Assembly (NCBI RefSeq): GCF_022201045.2
Contig: NC_068556.1
Location: 22,239,501 to 22,303,500, forward strand
Direction of reading: 5' to 3'
DNA length: 64,000 nt
From: Citrus sinensis
Taxonomy: Eukaryota > Streptophyta > Magnoliopsida > Sapindales > Rutaceae
The translations under genes were made by a program, and so were the position numbers. Shown piece by piece: positions 1 through 12,466 of this stretch; position 1 is the stretch's first letter, and the number at the start of each line of letters is the position of its first letter. The notes below the pieces were generated by a model. The model saw only the letters and a list, made by a program, of their open reading frames with translations, was not told the origin of the DNA and did not search any database.

Positions 1-1631
1 GAAATCTCTCTTCTAAGATGTTCCCCTGTGATACCTGTTGTGCTTGCCAGCATCTTTACCAGTTGGAGGGAGCGCCTCACAGTCAGAATCTGAGATGATG
101 TGTCATGCTCATTCCTTAACAAACTCTCTTCGGCATGTGTAAAATCAATGATCTTTGGTAGCAGCCCTCTTGTATTTCCAATCTTTCCACAGTTATCATG
201 GTTACGGGCTAGTTTCTTCAGAATGAGAAGTCCTAAATGATTAAATGTCCAGAATCCATAATTTGCATGATCAAGAATGATTTTCTTTTCACCAATTTCA
301 TCAGTTGCAGCACCAGAGCTCCTATTTGTTTGGAGCAGAGATGATATTGATTCCATTGCTCCAGGTATGCCAGCTACTCGAAGAGAGTTCTGCTTTTTGC
401 CAGCTAATTTTGACAATATTTCTGCAGCTGATCGCCTGATCTCTTCCTCTTGTGGATCTTTCCAGTTCAACATTTCAACAAACCTTTCAATCACAGAGAG
501 ATTAATCGCAATCTTCTGGAGGGTGTCATCAGAAAACCGCTTACTCATTGCAAATTGGCGAAGAATTCTAGCTCCAATGAGCTGCTCATCAGGAGAATTT
601 GAATCCAGGAGCTCCATACCAAAAATAACCATATCCATTTTCAATCCATCGAAGATGCTTCCATTGACACATTTTGAATATGCATCATAGAAAAACCTTC
701 GAATTGAAATAATACCTGAGGGCCCCAAGTCGCATTCTTTGTTCACCTCTTCCAGTAGCTTACAGTAAATGACATTCCACTCCCAGTAAGCTTTCTCCGA
801 CAGAAACAACAAAGCCTCTGCCAAGGCCAAGGAGTAGAAAATATTCAGAGCTGCTTCCCGGTTCCTTTTGTCAGTATCTCCTTTAGCTACATCCCCGTAG
901 TTATGTTTTATCAGCTTCATCAGTGAGAGAACTATGCAGGCTGTTGCTGATGCAAGCTGGAGCCAATAGAGAAGCTTACTGATATTTCTTGTAAGGAACA
1001 CCCATTGAGCATATGGTAAAAGTGGAACATCTGCACTTTCCCATGTCCGGGTTGGCTTTCTCTGGCAGTTTCTTGATCCAACACTTCTTTCTGTTTTCTC
1101 CCTAGTCCTTTGACTGTGGTTTCCAATAACCATTGGCCGGAACATTGATTTGACAGCCTCAATGAGATGATGTGAGCCAGATTTGATTGCTTGAAAACTA
1201 TTAATTCCAGCACCTGCAAGTGACCAGGTGGCTTGGTGTTGCCATTCTAGCTCATGACTTCTGCTAAATATACGGGCACCCTCAATCAACAAAATGATGG
1301 TGATGAACCAGAAGTCAGTCTTATCCAAGGTGATAGCAAAACCACCAAGAAGAACAACTGTTGCCCAGATGAACCCAAGAGTTCCCAGGCCAGTAGCTGT
1401 CTTCTCAAGAATTGCAAGGCGCAGAGCAAAAAGGGTCAGTTTCTTTTCAGGTGCACGAACCACAGGTGTCATTGGAGAAACAGAACTTGCATTGCTACTA
1501 TCTCCTTTTCCATTGCTGCTCTGAGGTTCAAAAATGGTGGTACTAGAACCTGCTGTTTCACTAAGTGTTGGAAGCTCAAGGACATTCAAATGAATGCTCC
1601 CATCATCGTCTGTGGACACCCCGCGTTCCAT
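1..1631 (-). CDS. ARM-repeat superfamily membrane protein, 5' part (3' end outside window)
   Basis: The frame is open for 543 codons from the ATG at 1631 to the left edge, with no intron, so the gene is partial at its 3' end. The protein starts MERGVSTDDDGSIHLNVLEL, has a Ser/Thr-rich head of about 60 residues, then hydrophobic stretches (around residues 70-105 and again near LLYWLQLASATACIVLSLM) that look like membrane segments. A helical, Leu-rich region follows with ARM-like repeats (for example RRSAAEILSKLAGK). Plant relatives, from memory, are the Arabidopsis ARM-repeat proteins At3g06210 and At5g18980, whose biochemical role is not established. A TATA box lies about 80 bp upstream. The start is supported by the lack of an earlier in-frame ATG close by and by the TATA spacing. 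Identification is by overall pattern, so the family call is good but the function is unknown. Confidence 0.8.
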   Translation of the reverse strand, partial: MERGVSTDDDGSIHLNVLELPTLSETAGSSTTIFEPQSSNGKGDSSNASSVSPMTPVVRAPEKKLTLFALRLAILEKTATGLGTLGFIWATVVLLGGFAITLDKTDFWFITIILLIEGARIFSRSHELEWQHQATWSLAGAGINSFQAIKSGSHHLIEAVKSMFRPMVIGNHSQRTREKTERSVGSRNCQRKPTRTWESADVPLLPYAQWVFLTRNISKLLYWLQLASATACIVLSLMKLIKHNYGDVAKGDTDKRNREAALNIFYSLALAEALLFLSEKAYWEWNVIYCKLLEEVNKECDLGPSGIISIRRFFYDAYSKCVNGSIFDGLKMDMVIFGMELLDSNSPDEQLIGARILRQFAMSKRFSDDTLQKIAINLSVIERFVEMLNWKDPQEEEIRRSAAEILSKLAGKKQNSLRVAGIPGAMESISSLLQTNRSSGAATDEIGEKKIILDHANYGFWTFNHLGLLILKKLARNHDNCGKIGNTRGLLPKIIDFTHAEESLLRNEHDTSSQILTVRRSLQLVKMLASTTGITGEHLRREI

Positions 1632-1712
1632 GTTGCAGAATCAAAACAGCTCTCAAAACTTAGTGCTTGTTAATAATGGTTATGTTTGGTTTGAAGTGGG
1701 GGAAGTGTTGGG

Positions 1713-1720
1713 TATTTATA
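1713..1720 (-). promoter_or_regulatory. TATA box of the ARM-repeat gene
   Basis: On the minus strand this reads TATAAATA, 82 bp upstream of the ATG at 1631. That leaves a short 5' leader of about 50 bases. Confidence 0.6.
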
Positions 1721-4700
1721 AGCAAAAGAAGAGAATGAGCTTGGGGTGCACGTTTCTTATGCGAAAATAAAAAAGCAAAATATGACGTTAAGTTATCTCT
1801 CTTTCTGTCAATTTTCCCAGGAAGTTTTGTTATATTTTCTTATTGGGTCCAGCTCTTATGGCTTGGTGGGCAAGGATTTTTCCCTCTTTCACCCCTAAAG
1901 TCTTTTGTTTGCTGCTCATAAGTTTCTTGATCAAACAACCAAATGCTAAAAGCTCCTTTTATTAGTCTGCTTAACCAAAAGCGATTTTTCTTTTCTACTT
2001 TTGTCATCAAACTTTTTCCCTCTTTATTTGAGTAGCAGAACAAAGCCATTGGGGAAGCAATCAAAATCAATTAAAGGGTGCAATTATAACCATGGGAAAT
2101 TACTTGGAATTTATCATATTCTTTGAAACAATACCATAAAATTTCTTCTCCGAAGCATTGACTTACAATTAGATAACAAGTGGCGCTCAATTTTTTTGTT
2201 CTTCTAAAGATGAGAACAAGTTGGAAACATTTTTCAACTAAAAGTTCATTAAAAATCAGGATATGATTTGTACTCGGAAGATTAAGATGATTGCCAACTT
2301 CAAACTGTGTAATTTGTTAACGAACAAACCGGCATTATTTATTTATAAATAAATTTTAGATTATCCTCTCGTAAATTGACTATATTTAAATTATTTTTTT
2401 TCTAAAAGAAAAAAAATTAAATTACCCTCATTTTAATTGAGATTTTAAAAAATAAAGGAGTTATTTAAAAATAATCAATTTATGAGAGCGATGACTCAAA
2501 ATTAACCCTTTATTTGTTTCCACTTGAATCCCTCAACTCATACTTTTTACTTTCATTTTTATTTTCAAAAATATTAGATATGTAAATCAAACTCCTTTCA
2601 CGGACAAAGAGATTTTATAATGGAGAAGTAAACCCAACTCAAAATTATCACCGACAAAGAATTGAATTTTCATTTATGGTAGAAAATAATTTTTTTCAAA
2701 ATAATAACAATAATAATGATGCTTACCACTCTGCCACTACAATTGCTTTACTCATTATATCTTCTAGACTTTTTGTGGTCACTTCATTGTTGAAAGGTGT
2801 TTCAAACGCGTAAACTGGGCAATTTGGATAAGTTGTAGCTTGCAAAAATGGACATGCGGATAAGAGTCATCTTGAGTCAAGTTAAAGGCTACAATGGTAA
2901 CCAATAATAACATTTGATTTGCGTTGAGCGAAATCTTTGTCAAATTATATCTTCCTGCATAATTTAAGTTTCCAATGTTGTCCTTTCATCTTATCTCTTT
3001 CGTTCGTAGCTTTTAGTTAATAATTAAGTTGCTGTTGCTTCTTGTCTTAAACATACCAGAAAAAGCACGTTTTAAAAAAGGATCCAGCTTGAGAGAGATG
3101 AATTTTTTGTAACTTTAAATCAATAATATAGTAGGCATAGTCATAGATAAGACAAGATGGGATGAGCCCAAAATTGGCTAATTAATATTTTTAGGGCAAG
3201 TTTGTATAATTTTTTCCTCAACAGCAACTAAATTCATTCTTCACTCTTAAGTTCATATAAGTTATGAAGAATTTAGTGAGGACATTTATTGTTTTCTTTC
3301 ATTACTATTATTATTATTATTATTTAGTAATTGAAACATTGAATGTACTTCAATGAATTTGAAAGCTGTAATTTATTTACCTAATTACATGTCACATGTG
3401 AGTCCTTGGCTTCGGACACTTCCATTTGTGTGCCTCATTATTACACCAATCTTTATTACAAGGTTATGTATGTTTCCGCAGGAATTAGCTTTCACAGAGA
3501 AAACATTGAAAAGAATTTGGATGCTTGTGCGATAAGCACAAACTTTTTTTTTTTTTCAATAATTAACAATAATATTTCTACAGCTAAAATACTCGTACAA
3601 TCTTGTATAAAATATGCGGTGTAACACAATCGGTCGATTGAAAATATAAATAATAAAAATAAAGTATTTGAGTTATATGGTACTTTTCCCATTTGAAGGT
3701 AAGAGAAAAAAGGATAAGAAAATATTGTCATTCTCTCTCTAATTTCTCTCTTTACAATCAAATTTAAAAGGCTAACTTAAGCCTTGAAAGGTTGTTGTCG
3801 GCAACCCCGGCACCTTTTATAATTTTTTTTTAAAAACAATTAACAACAAGGAAACACTTAATTTGAAGCACTCGCCTCAAGAAAAAAAAATAAGCCACAA
3901 AACTTGATTTAAAAGAAAGTCTGAAATAAAAATCAATCACATCAACAGTTGTGATTATTTTTACATTAATCACACCTTACATATTAATATTTTGAAGAGT
4001 TGACATGAGCCCCTAAGGGAGACCTGCCAAGCATTAATTTAATAAAAGCTACTGAGAATGCTAGCTTGGAGTTCAACAAAATAATTCACAAATCAATATA
4101 TGAATTCATCCAAATTTGTAATTGAAATTCAACAAAATTATAAAGATTTTTTTTTCTTACTTTAGTTAAAAGTGTAATGATATTTATAAAGTTGGGATAT
4201 AAAATTTTTATTTTTTAAATGATGTGGCACTTGACATGTCATTCATTATTGTGAAATTATCTCTTTAATATAAGAACTCAATTCTTACTAAACACATGAT
4301 AGTCATTAATTTGTGATACGATCTTTATTTTTCAATTAAAAATTTATCTAAGTCATCCAACAAAAGGCCAATAATAACTCACGATTTCATTAATGTAATT
4401 GGACTTCCTAATTTTTCTTTTTAATCTTGACCAGATTAATTAATCGGTGGCCACTTATAAATTAATTTGTTGCTTCTTCTTATCATAAAACTTTATTTGG
4501 CAAGCACTTGATATTTACTAGCTAGACTAGAATATTTCATAAAAATATTTGGAAACAACGTGGCAATAGTAGACGTAACAGCTGTTTTCAAAATTCTTCA
4601 TCCACATTTTTTTAATATCTCCCGAAGTTCGTTCCCAAAGTTGACACAATCATTTACAAACGGCTGTTGATCAAGAAGACATGAATATCTATTATTAATT

Positions 4701-5190
4701 AGTTAATTTACTTTTTTTTTTAATTATCATAATTATTTAAAAATATTTTAGTGATAATAAAAGATTTTAAAGATATATAAATAATAATTTTAAAGATAAA
4801 ATCGTTAATTTATTATATTTTTTAAATTTTTAAACGGTAGCTAATAATTTTATGGTCGATAGATAATTTTTATTAATTTAAGGTAAATGATTAATATATT
4901 TTTAATAAAAATATAAATTTAAAGTATACAAATAATAATTTTCTTAAAAAAAAAGTTTAGTATCTAACGGAATCTCAATATAACCGCTACATTTGATGCA
5001 CTCGATTTGGAGGATTTAAATACTAATAAATAATATATTTAAAAAGAGTATTTCTGGGATTAAGAAAAAAAAAAAAAATTTTATAGACCTGACTCAGGTC
5101 TCAAGGTTGGTTGAAACAGACTTTTGAACTGTGGAATGTAACTGAATTGAGCAGTCGACGGTCAAGTAAAGGTCAAACTAGAAAAAAAAA
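1721..5190. other. Intergenic region between divergent ARM-repeat and galactokinase genes
   Basis: About 3.5 kb of AT-rich sequence. I see no coding region: the short frames around 3353-3761 have no recognisable motif and lie in low-complexity DNA. It holds one small inverted repeat (2366-2488) and several homopolymer tracts. The promoter of the galactokinase gene should lie near 5000-5190, but no clear TATA box was found. Confidence 0.5.
2366..2488. repeat. Small inverted repeat, MITE-like
   Basis: The left arm begins CTCTCGTAAATTGA and the right arm ends TCAATTTATGAGAG, which are reverse complements with one mismatch. Length is about 120 bp, AT-rich, with no coding content. The size and structure fit a miniature inverted-repeat element, but no target-site duplication was identified. 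Confidence 0.35.
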
Positions 5191-8100
5191 ATGGCGAGGC
5201 ACGAAGAATTACCAGTGCCGACTTTTTGGTCACTGCAGGCAGTGTACGGAGAAGGATTGCAGCTGGAAGAGGCTGAACGTCGTTTCGATAACTTGAATTC
5301 AAAGTTCATTCAAGTCTTTGCTCAGCCTCCCGATGTCTACGCGCGATCTCCAGGTCAAAATATAAAAGAAAAATTTTCGGATTTTTTTGAAAAAAATTAA
5401 TTAATATAGGATTCTGAGTTTAAAATAATTTCTCTAAAGTGTTATTATTATTATTATTATTCTTTATTAGACGTTTGATGAAGAAAATGGACGGTTGACG
5501 ATTGATTGTATCTAAACAGGGAGTGTGAACTTGATTAAAAACACTTCAGTCCAGTTCGTCCGTTTGGTTACTGAGAACAAGGAGAGAAAAGAAAAGAAAA
5601 GTTTCGATTATTATTTGATTTAATAAGAGTTTGATTTTATTTTAATCGACTTCTGTAGGACCGGAGAATTGTTTTTCTTTTTTTATTTATTTTTTATGAT
5701 TTTATTGTTGATGGAGAAAATGGACAGTGGATGATTAATCTTTGATTTTGTGTGACCAGGGAGAGTGAACTTGATTGGGGAGCATATTGATTATGAAGGA
5801 TATTCTGTACTGCCAATGGCGATTCGGCAAGACGCAATCGTGGCAATAAGGAAGCACGATTCAAAAGAGGCTGAAAAGGTTCTTAAAATAGCTAATGTTA
5901 GTGACAAGTACAATATGTGTACTTATCCTGCTGAACCTGATCAGGTGCATTACATTTATTGTTGAGATGGTGGTGTGTGCTTTAATTCCCTGTATTAATA
6001 TTTGTGTGATTTATCTGGTGGAATGTGCTGTTGTATTTTTGGGCAGGAAATTGACATGAAGCATCATCAATGGGGCCACTATTTCATTTGTGGGTGAGAC
6101 ATAGACTCTAGTTTCATATTTCGCTTGCTAGTTTATGCTAATTTATGCTCCTGTAATTTGAAGAAAGCTTATGTTTTTGGAGATTAAAACTAAACTACAA
6201 ACTGAAGCGTTAGTTACAAGGTCTTGAAGGATTTCACTTTATTTCGAAATTTCAAGTTAATTGAATTCAGTTTTTACTAAACTTTTTAACTGTCGGGATT
6301 ATTAAGTTAAATGTTTATGTAGGCATTTTCTAGTGCTTTGTTTTCTTCAGATATAAAGCTTTTTATGAATATGTTAAAGCTAAAGGATTGGATGTTGGTC
6401 CACCGGTTGGACTTGATATTCTTGTTGATGGCACGGTTCCAACAGGTAAAATTTTGGATCAATTTCATGTGATATGGCGTTGACTGTGCCTGATGAAGGG
6501 AGAAACGGTTGTTATTATTACTAAATTTCAGTTGTTTAATCACATTAACTCGCTTTTCTTTAATCTAGGTTCTGGGCTATCCAGCTCCACAGCATTTGTT
6601 TGCTCTTCAACGGTTGCTCTTATGGCTGCTTTCGGCGTGGAAGTTCCAAAGGTGAGAAGTGTTTTTGTTGTGCTTCTGATTTTTCAGAAAATTTTGATAA
6701 ATTTTGTTGTGTTTTGATACTAGGTATGGGTGAACTCACCTGCCCATGCAGTGGTAAGATATTTAGTTTAAAAATTTTAAGAGTCTTTCCTTGTTTGACA
6801 GAAAGAGATTGCGCAACTTACATGTGAATGTGAACAATATATTGGAACACAGTCTGGTGGAATGGACCAGGTTATACACATTTTTCTCTTTCCTACTCAA
6901 TATCACTGAAATATCCTGAATGTTATCCTGCGTGATCCTTCTTCCCGGAGATTAGTTCTGTAAATGCTTGTGTTGTATTAGGGGCTAGTATCATCATGGA
7001 TTGCTCTCAAAGAGTTTCTGATCTCAGTTTCTTATTGAATTTTCTGCTTTGGTAGTACCATGTTTGTATTTTCATTTTTTCCCCATCTGTTTGGGATGGT
7101 GTTGCATCATGTAGTTTGAACATTGTACCATGGATTGATCAATTGATTTTTATGGTCTCTGTTCAAATGCAGCGACAGTTTACACAGAATTACGTCTTTG
7201 CTGGTGCATGCTGACCTACCCACTCTGTGCATGTGGATGCCCAGTTCATCTCCCCATTTTTATACTTCCCCTTAGAAGTTAGACATTATTTTTAGTTTAA
7301 AGATGTTTCCCTCAACCCTCTGTAATTTGATTTGATGCATAACAATTTTGATTTTCATTTGTTTAATTTTCTGCTACATCGAGTTGCTATACCTGATGAT
7401 AATGACACATCATTTGTAATCCTTTTCCCCATCATAGGCAATCTCTATCATGGCCAAATCTGGGTTTGCTGAGCTGATTGATTTCAACCCTATTCGAACA
7501 ACTGATGTGCAACTTCCTGCTGGAGGTACTTTTGTGGTAGCCCATTCTTTGGCAGAATCTCTGAAGGCTATTACTGCTGCTTCAAATTACAATAACAGAG
7601 TTGTTGAATGCCGATTGACTGCTGTAAGTTATATATTCTGGTTTGGTTTGCTGCAATTTGGAAAGGCAGACTAATTACGTTTCGGTTAACTAAAAGAGAT
7701 GATTGCTTGCTTGGCCAGTGTCAAAATTTGTCTTTGTAGTAACAAATTGCGGATGCCTTATTTTCTGTAACTTCAAGAATATATCAACTTTCTACAGTTA
7801 TCTGATTGTGCTTATTTGTCATTGGGAATTTTCAGATTGTACTTGCAATAAAGCTTGGAATGAAACCACAAGAGGCAATATCAAAAGTCAAAACTCTTTC
7901 TGATGTTGAAGGGTTGTGTGTTGCATTTGCTTGTAAAAATGGTTCTTCTGATCCTGTATTTGCTGTTAAGGTACTACTTATTTATATTATGAGTTTCCTT
8001 CTGCTGTTTATTTTAATTAATTGTTAACCAAATTCTGCTATCTGCACAGCATCTGGATCATTTTGGTTTAGTTTATGCATGCTTATTCTCTGTGGTTGAT

Positions 8101-9329
8101 CCCTATTTTTTTCAAATTGCAAAATATTGTCTTTTGCTGAAGGAATTTTTACGCAAGGAACCATACACAGCCTTGGACATTGAGAAGATCACAGAGGAAA
8201 AGCTAACGTCCATCTTTGCAAATAGTTCATCTTCTCTGGATGTACTGAATGCTGCCAAGCAATACAAGTTACATCAGGTACTTGTTTTGTCATTTAGCAA
8301 AATTTACCGTCTACTCAAAATCATATGAGAGTTATGGGTTTTTGTAAACTTTTGTTGCTCTTAATCTTTTGACCACTAGCCTGAAAGTGTTATTCTCATT
8401 TTTCTTTATCAACATCCTCATTGCAGAGAGCTGCCCACGTGTACTCTGAAGCCAAGAGGGTACATGCTTTCAAGGACACTGTATCCTCAAATTTAAGGTA
8501 AGTCTTTTTTGTTGGTTTAGGCTATTGTTTTCATACTCTGTATACCTTGTCAATAAAACCTTCAAGATAACTTTTGAAGATTGTTGTGCAGTGAGGAAGA
8601 CAAACTGAAGAAGCTTGGTGACCTTATGAATGACAGCCACCACAGCTGTAGTGTTTTATACGAGTGCAGGTACATGCATGATTGTGCTTTCCACATTTTT
8701 TTACATTTTTTTGTCCCTATGAATTCAAAAATTTTGTGGCCATTGTGTTTATTTTGTGTGTCATTAGTATTACTAGTTCTGCACGCGTCCATGAGATTCT
8801 GATTTCGATGGTGACAATTGCAAGAAAACCAGGGCACACGCCCCCACCAACCACACCCCCTCCCACCCAACCCAAAACAAAATTTTCATAGGTAGTCCAA
8901 TAGAAAATCACCTCATGGGAAAAGCATGGCAGTCAGATTTACATTTTACCTTTTTTTTTTCTTTTGTTTTTTGTTCTCTTACTAGTTGCCCAGAGTTGGA
9001 AGAACTGGTGAATGTTTGTCGGAATAATGGTGCTCTTGGGGCAAGGCTTACAGGGGCTGGTTGGGGTGGTTGTGTTGTTGCTTTGGTAAAAGAGAGCATT
9101 GATTCACAGTTCATCCTCAACTTGAAGGTACTCTTTTAACATTTTGACTGAAATTTTCCGCTCATAAATTTATAAATGAATCTTAAAAACATCTATGGAC
9201 TCTTTTATATTTTATCAGGAACAATTCTACCAGTCGAGAATTGACCGAGGCGTAATCAACAATAACGATCTTGGCCTTTATGTTTTTGCCTCTAAGCCAT
9301 CAAGTGGTGCCGCTAAATTCAAGTTTTAG
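5191..9329 (+). CDS. GAL1: Galactokinase (GHMP kinase family), complete 13-exon gene
   Basis: Phosphorylates D-galactose with ATP to galactose 1-phosphate, the first step of galactose salvage in the cytosol. Proposed exons: 5191-5353, 5760-5944, 6047-6093, 6351-6445, 6569-6651, 6802-6870, 7438-7623, 7836-7970, 8143-8277, 8427-8497, 8592-8669, 8986-9127, 9219-9329. All introns are GT-AG and the total is 1500 bp, 499 residues, the usual plant length. The spliced protein carries the galactokinase signature [12 protein letters not shown] across exons 1-2, the ATP-binding GHMP motif [10 protein letters not shown] in exon 5, and the C-terminal [12 protein letters not shown] in exon 12. It ends [14 protein letters not shown]. 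The start ATG in [13 protein letters not shown] matches plant homologues. No disabling change is seen. The first intron contains a partial copy of its own 3' splice junction (5474-5536). Confidence 0.95.
5474..5536 (+). repeat. Decoy duplicate of the intron 1 / exon 2 junction of galactokinase
   Basis: This stretch resembles 5707-5776, which holds the end of intron 1 and the start of exon 2. Both have AGAAAATGGAC, then a TTGAT-rich part, then a CAG followed by GGAG(T/A)GTGAACTTGATT. The copy keeps an apparent AG acceptor and the codons for VNLI. It then diverges into sequence that stays open only briefly, so it cannot replace exon 2. It looks like a local tandem duplication, about 230 bp apart, that left a pseudo-exon in the intron. 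Confidence 0.6.
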
Positions 9330-9401
9330 TCTCTGTCCAATTGATATCAAAGTTGAATAAAATTTGAGCTTGCATTATCCGAACCTCTAGCGGAATTTGC
9401 C

Positions 9402-9503
9402 CCACCATGACTTTGATACGCACTTGCACCGCACCAGACACAGAATCTAGAGGCAGTTTATAAATAGCTTAACTAAGATGTCATGGGAAAGAAGATGCAA
9501 CAT
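9402..9503 (-). pseudogene. F-box gene relic, N-terminal fragment (copy 1)
   Basis: On the minus strand the frame starts MLHLLSHDILVKLFINCL and then meets TAG. This aligns with the F-box start of the next copy (MVNLPHDILVEIFVRLP). Nucleotide similarity to 10889-10985 continues past the stop (ACTTTGATACGCACTTG). Only the beginning of the F-box domain remains, directly downstream of the galactokinase stop on the opposite strand. Confidence 0.6.
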
Positions 9504-9959
9504 TGTTCATCATTTAATGCTAAGATATTTGTGCCTGCCTGTGTATAATATATGTGATGTATTTACATAGTTCGTGGTAACATCCGACTTCTTAATCTTC
9601 TTTAAATTTCCCAAAATTAATTAAGAATTACTTATTCATCTAATATACTTCTTCTATCGGGATTTGTACATATCATTATCGCTTATCACTTTATCATTAA
9701 AACTTGCCTATCCTATATCTTTAAGCTTGTAGGAGCATCCCAGTGGCTCGCCTGTTTGATAAGCTCTGTGGCTTGTGCATTACTCGCATAGATGAGTATT
9801 ACTAATTTCAGGAAGATGCAATTAAACAAGTCAAGCGTGTTAAAGCCAAATTTTAGGCAGAACATGAAAAATTTTGATATAAAATTAGCCTAGACATCTT
9901 GGTCGCTTGAGCAAAATCACTAGTGAATAACTTAAAAGATTGGAACACGGAAAACATCA

Positions 9960-10980
9960 GCTCACTTTATCTAGATAATCAGGCGAAATCAGACTCAGTA
10001 TATATACACCATTCATAGTCTTTGCACCATCTTCTATCAGAAATCTCACTTCAACTGTTTCTTCTTCAATATTACATCTTATCAATTCATGCCGCGAGTT
10101 TTTCAGAATGACTTGACCACATTTATTGAGCACAGTGTCTCCATCTCACCATGATAAAGCTCTTCACAAGCCTCAATACTCCCAGACTGCACACCATATT
10201 CCTTCATCATCCAAAGCTCAACGTCTATCTTCAATTCGCTACCATCCATCCAAAATTCACGACTGTTTAAATGCAGGCGTCCTTCAATTTGTACAAAAGA
10301 AACCTCGGATCAGCAATATTAGGCAGGGAAACGAAATGAAATTTCTCCTTGGCTAAATCAAAAGCAACAATGCGCAAAGCAGAATAGGCAATTCCTTCTT
10401 GATGTTCAGGAATCCTGCCAAGCCAATGGACAGCACCATTGGAAAAGCACTCGCATAGCATATTACAGTTTATCAAACTAAAGTTATGTGAATTAGTTTT
10501 CAGTGAGTAAACCTGGACAACGCTTTGATAGTTGGGATCAAGAACCTGACGACTGCCATTGCCATCAGCATCGAAAACCTTGTAATCATTAGGGGAGCAA
10601 TCATATCCAATATGATATTTTTAAGTATACACCTGTTTATGGATTCCATATAAAGAAATCTTTATTAGCCGTCAAGAACTATACAGACCAAGCCATTGCA
10701 CTAACCTACGATGCTGAATAAACAAGTCAATGGAAAATCAAGGCTTATTAAAGATGTTGTTGAACAGTCAAAAGGAATTTGAGACTAGATATTGTTCCTA
10801 AAAGGATCCTCTGGGTGTTGATTCAGAGCATTGAGATGCTTGCTGTTGTTGTGATACAGCAAACTTGGGATCTGAAATCAGAGAAAGCAATGACTTCGAT
10901 ACGCACTTGAACCGAACAGGATACTTTATGGGCAATCTTACAAATATCTCAACTAAGATGTCATGCGGAAGATTCACCAT
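9960..10980 (-). pseudogene. F-box protein pseudogene (copy 2)
   Basis: The F-box starts at 10980 with MVNLPHDILVEIFVRLPIKY and includes the FKCVSKSLLSLISDPKFA core typical of plant F-box/FBA proteins, which recruit targets to SCF ubiquitin ligases. The frame stops at 10798. Further fragments of the F-box-associated domain follow in shifted frames: GYDCSPNDYKVFDADGNGS, then a frame from 10476 containing CECFSNGAVHWLGRIPEH and ALRIVAFDLAKEKFHFVSLP, then a C-terminal piece near 10080 reading HELIRCNIEEETVEVRFL. Several stops and frameshifts mean it cannot encode a full protein. Order and orientation of the domains are intact. Confidence 0.8.
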
Positions 10981-11379
10981 TGTTTATCTATTGGCTATTG
11001 GGTCCGAAATTAAACTTTACTAACAACCTATTAATCCCAGTTTAACAACAAAATTAATTCATCAGGTTTTGTGTGCATATATCGCACTTTTACATGACAT
11101 TGTAAAGGTACTGCCTAATCTTAACTCAACTGTATTTAAGGATGCTAAGCTCATTTTGTACCTTGGGAATTTGTAGAAACATCGGCCAGGAGAAAGAGTA
11201 ACCAGTTTGATAAAAATTTTAGGCAGAACATGCAAAATTTTGATTTCCAATAAGCCTAAATGGCTTTGTCAGTTAAGCATGCACATCACAATGGCACAAT
11301 GCAAGTAAAAGGAACATGAAACTCAATACAAAGGGATAAAAAATACTAAATATAAACCAAAACAAAGCCAAGTTGTTGT

Positions 11380-12466
11380 ATGGTCAATTGGTCATAAAGA
11401 AACATTGGCTGAGACTAGACAGTGCAAGCAACTGCTACACAGCATTCATTATCTTCACACCACCTCAATTTATAAGAACTCATCTCAATGGTCTTTTTTA
11501 TTCGATTGCATCTTATCAATTCATGCCACCGTTTTTTCATAATCAATTCATCATATTTTGGTGAGCACAGGGTCACCTAACTTGCAATGATCATCAAGTT
11601 CGTTACAAGTTTCAATTTTGGCTAATCTAAACCAGGAAAGCCATACTGCATGTTCCCTCATTATCCAAAATTGAGATTGACAACAGCTCAAACAAGAGTA
11701 TCCTTCATATTGACTACGGATTAGACAAAGCAATCCATCAATAATGCTCAAGTCAATAAATTTTAGATAAAGCAATCCATCAATAATGGGCAGCAAGATG
11801 AAATAAAAACTCTCCTTTGCTGAATCAAGAGCCACAATGGCTGAAGGAACATTGGCTATTTGGACATACGATAAATCAGGCAAACTGCCAAGCCAGTGGA
11901 TGGCTCCATTGACAAAGCACCCATCTAATCTTCTAGGGCATATGTAACTAATCGCATCATAATAATGTATCTTTCTCCATGTATTAGCTTTCATTGACAG
12001 CACTCTGACAAAAACCCCGTACTCGTTGGAGAATAAATCATAGCCAAAACCATAGATAAAAACTTCCACAAATGGAACTTCAAGATCTGGTAATTTTCTA
12101 TAAATACCAGTTGATGGCTTCCATATAAAGTAATCCTTGTGCTATTATGAGTGAGAGCTAGACGACCAAGCCATTACATGAATCTATGATTTCAATGGAA
12201 TCTGGTAACCTCCAGGGAAAATGAAGGCTTTCTAAAGATTCTGTCAAGCAGTCTAAGGATTTAAGATTAGTGTTGTTGCTAGAAGGATTCTGTGAGTGTT
12301 GATTTTATCTTCTTGAGACGCTTGCTGTTGTCGCAATAGAGCAAACTTAGGATCTGAAATTAGAGAAAGCCATGGCTTAGATTCACACTCGAGCTGTACC
12401 GACCAGAGACTTGACAGGCAATGTGAAAAATATCTCAACTAAGATTTCATGGGGAAAATGCAACAT
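11380..12466 (-). pseudogene. F-box protein pseudogene (copy 3)
   Basis: It starts at 12466 as MLHFPHEILVEIFFTLPVKS, then loses frame inside the F-box: the SKPWLSLISDPKFALL part lies in another frame (12438-12253). An open stretch 12069-11551 (172 residues) covers the F-box-associated domain, including YGFGYDLFSNEYGVFVRVLS and CFVNGAIHWLGSLPDLS. A C-terminal HELIRCN motif lies near 11520. Flanking sequence resembles that of copy 2 (the GGCAGAACATG stretch at 11221 and 9857), which shows a tandem duplication of about 1.4 kb. A truncated protein from 12069 is possible but would lack the F-box. Confidence 0.75.

Noticed and set aside
3353-3761. Short overlapping frames on both strands
   Set aside because: AT-rich low complexity, no motif, no neighbours that suggest a gene.
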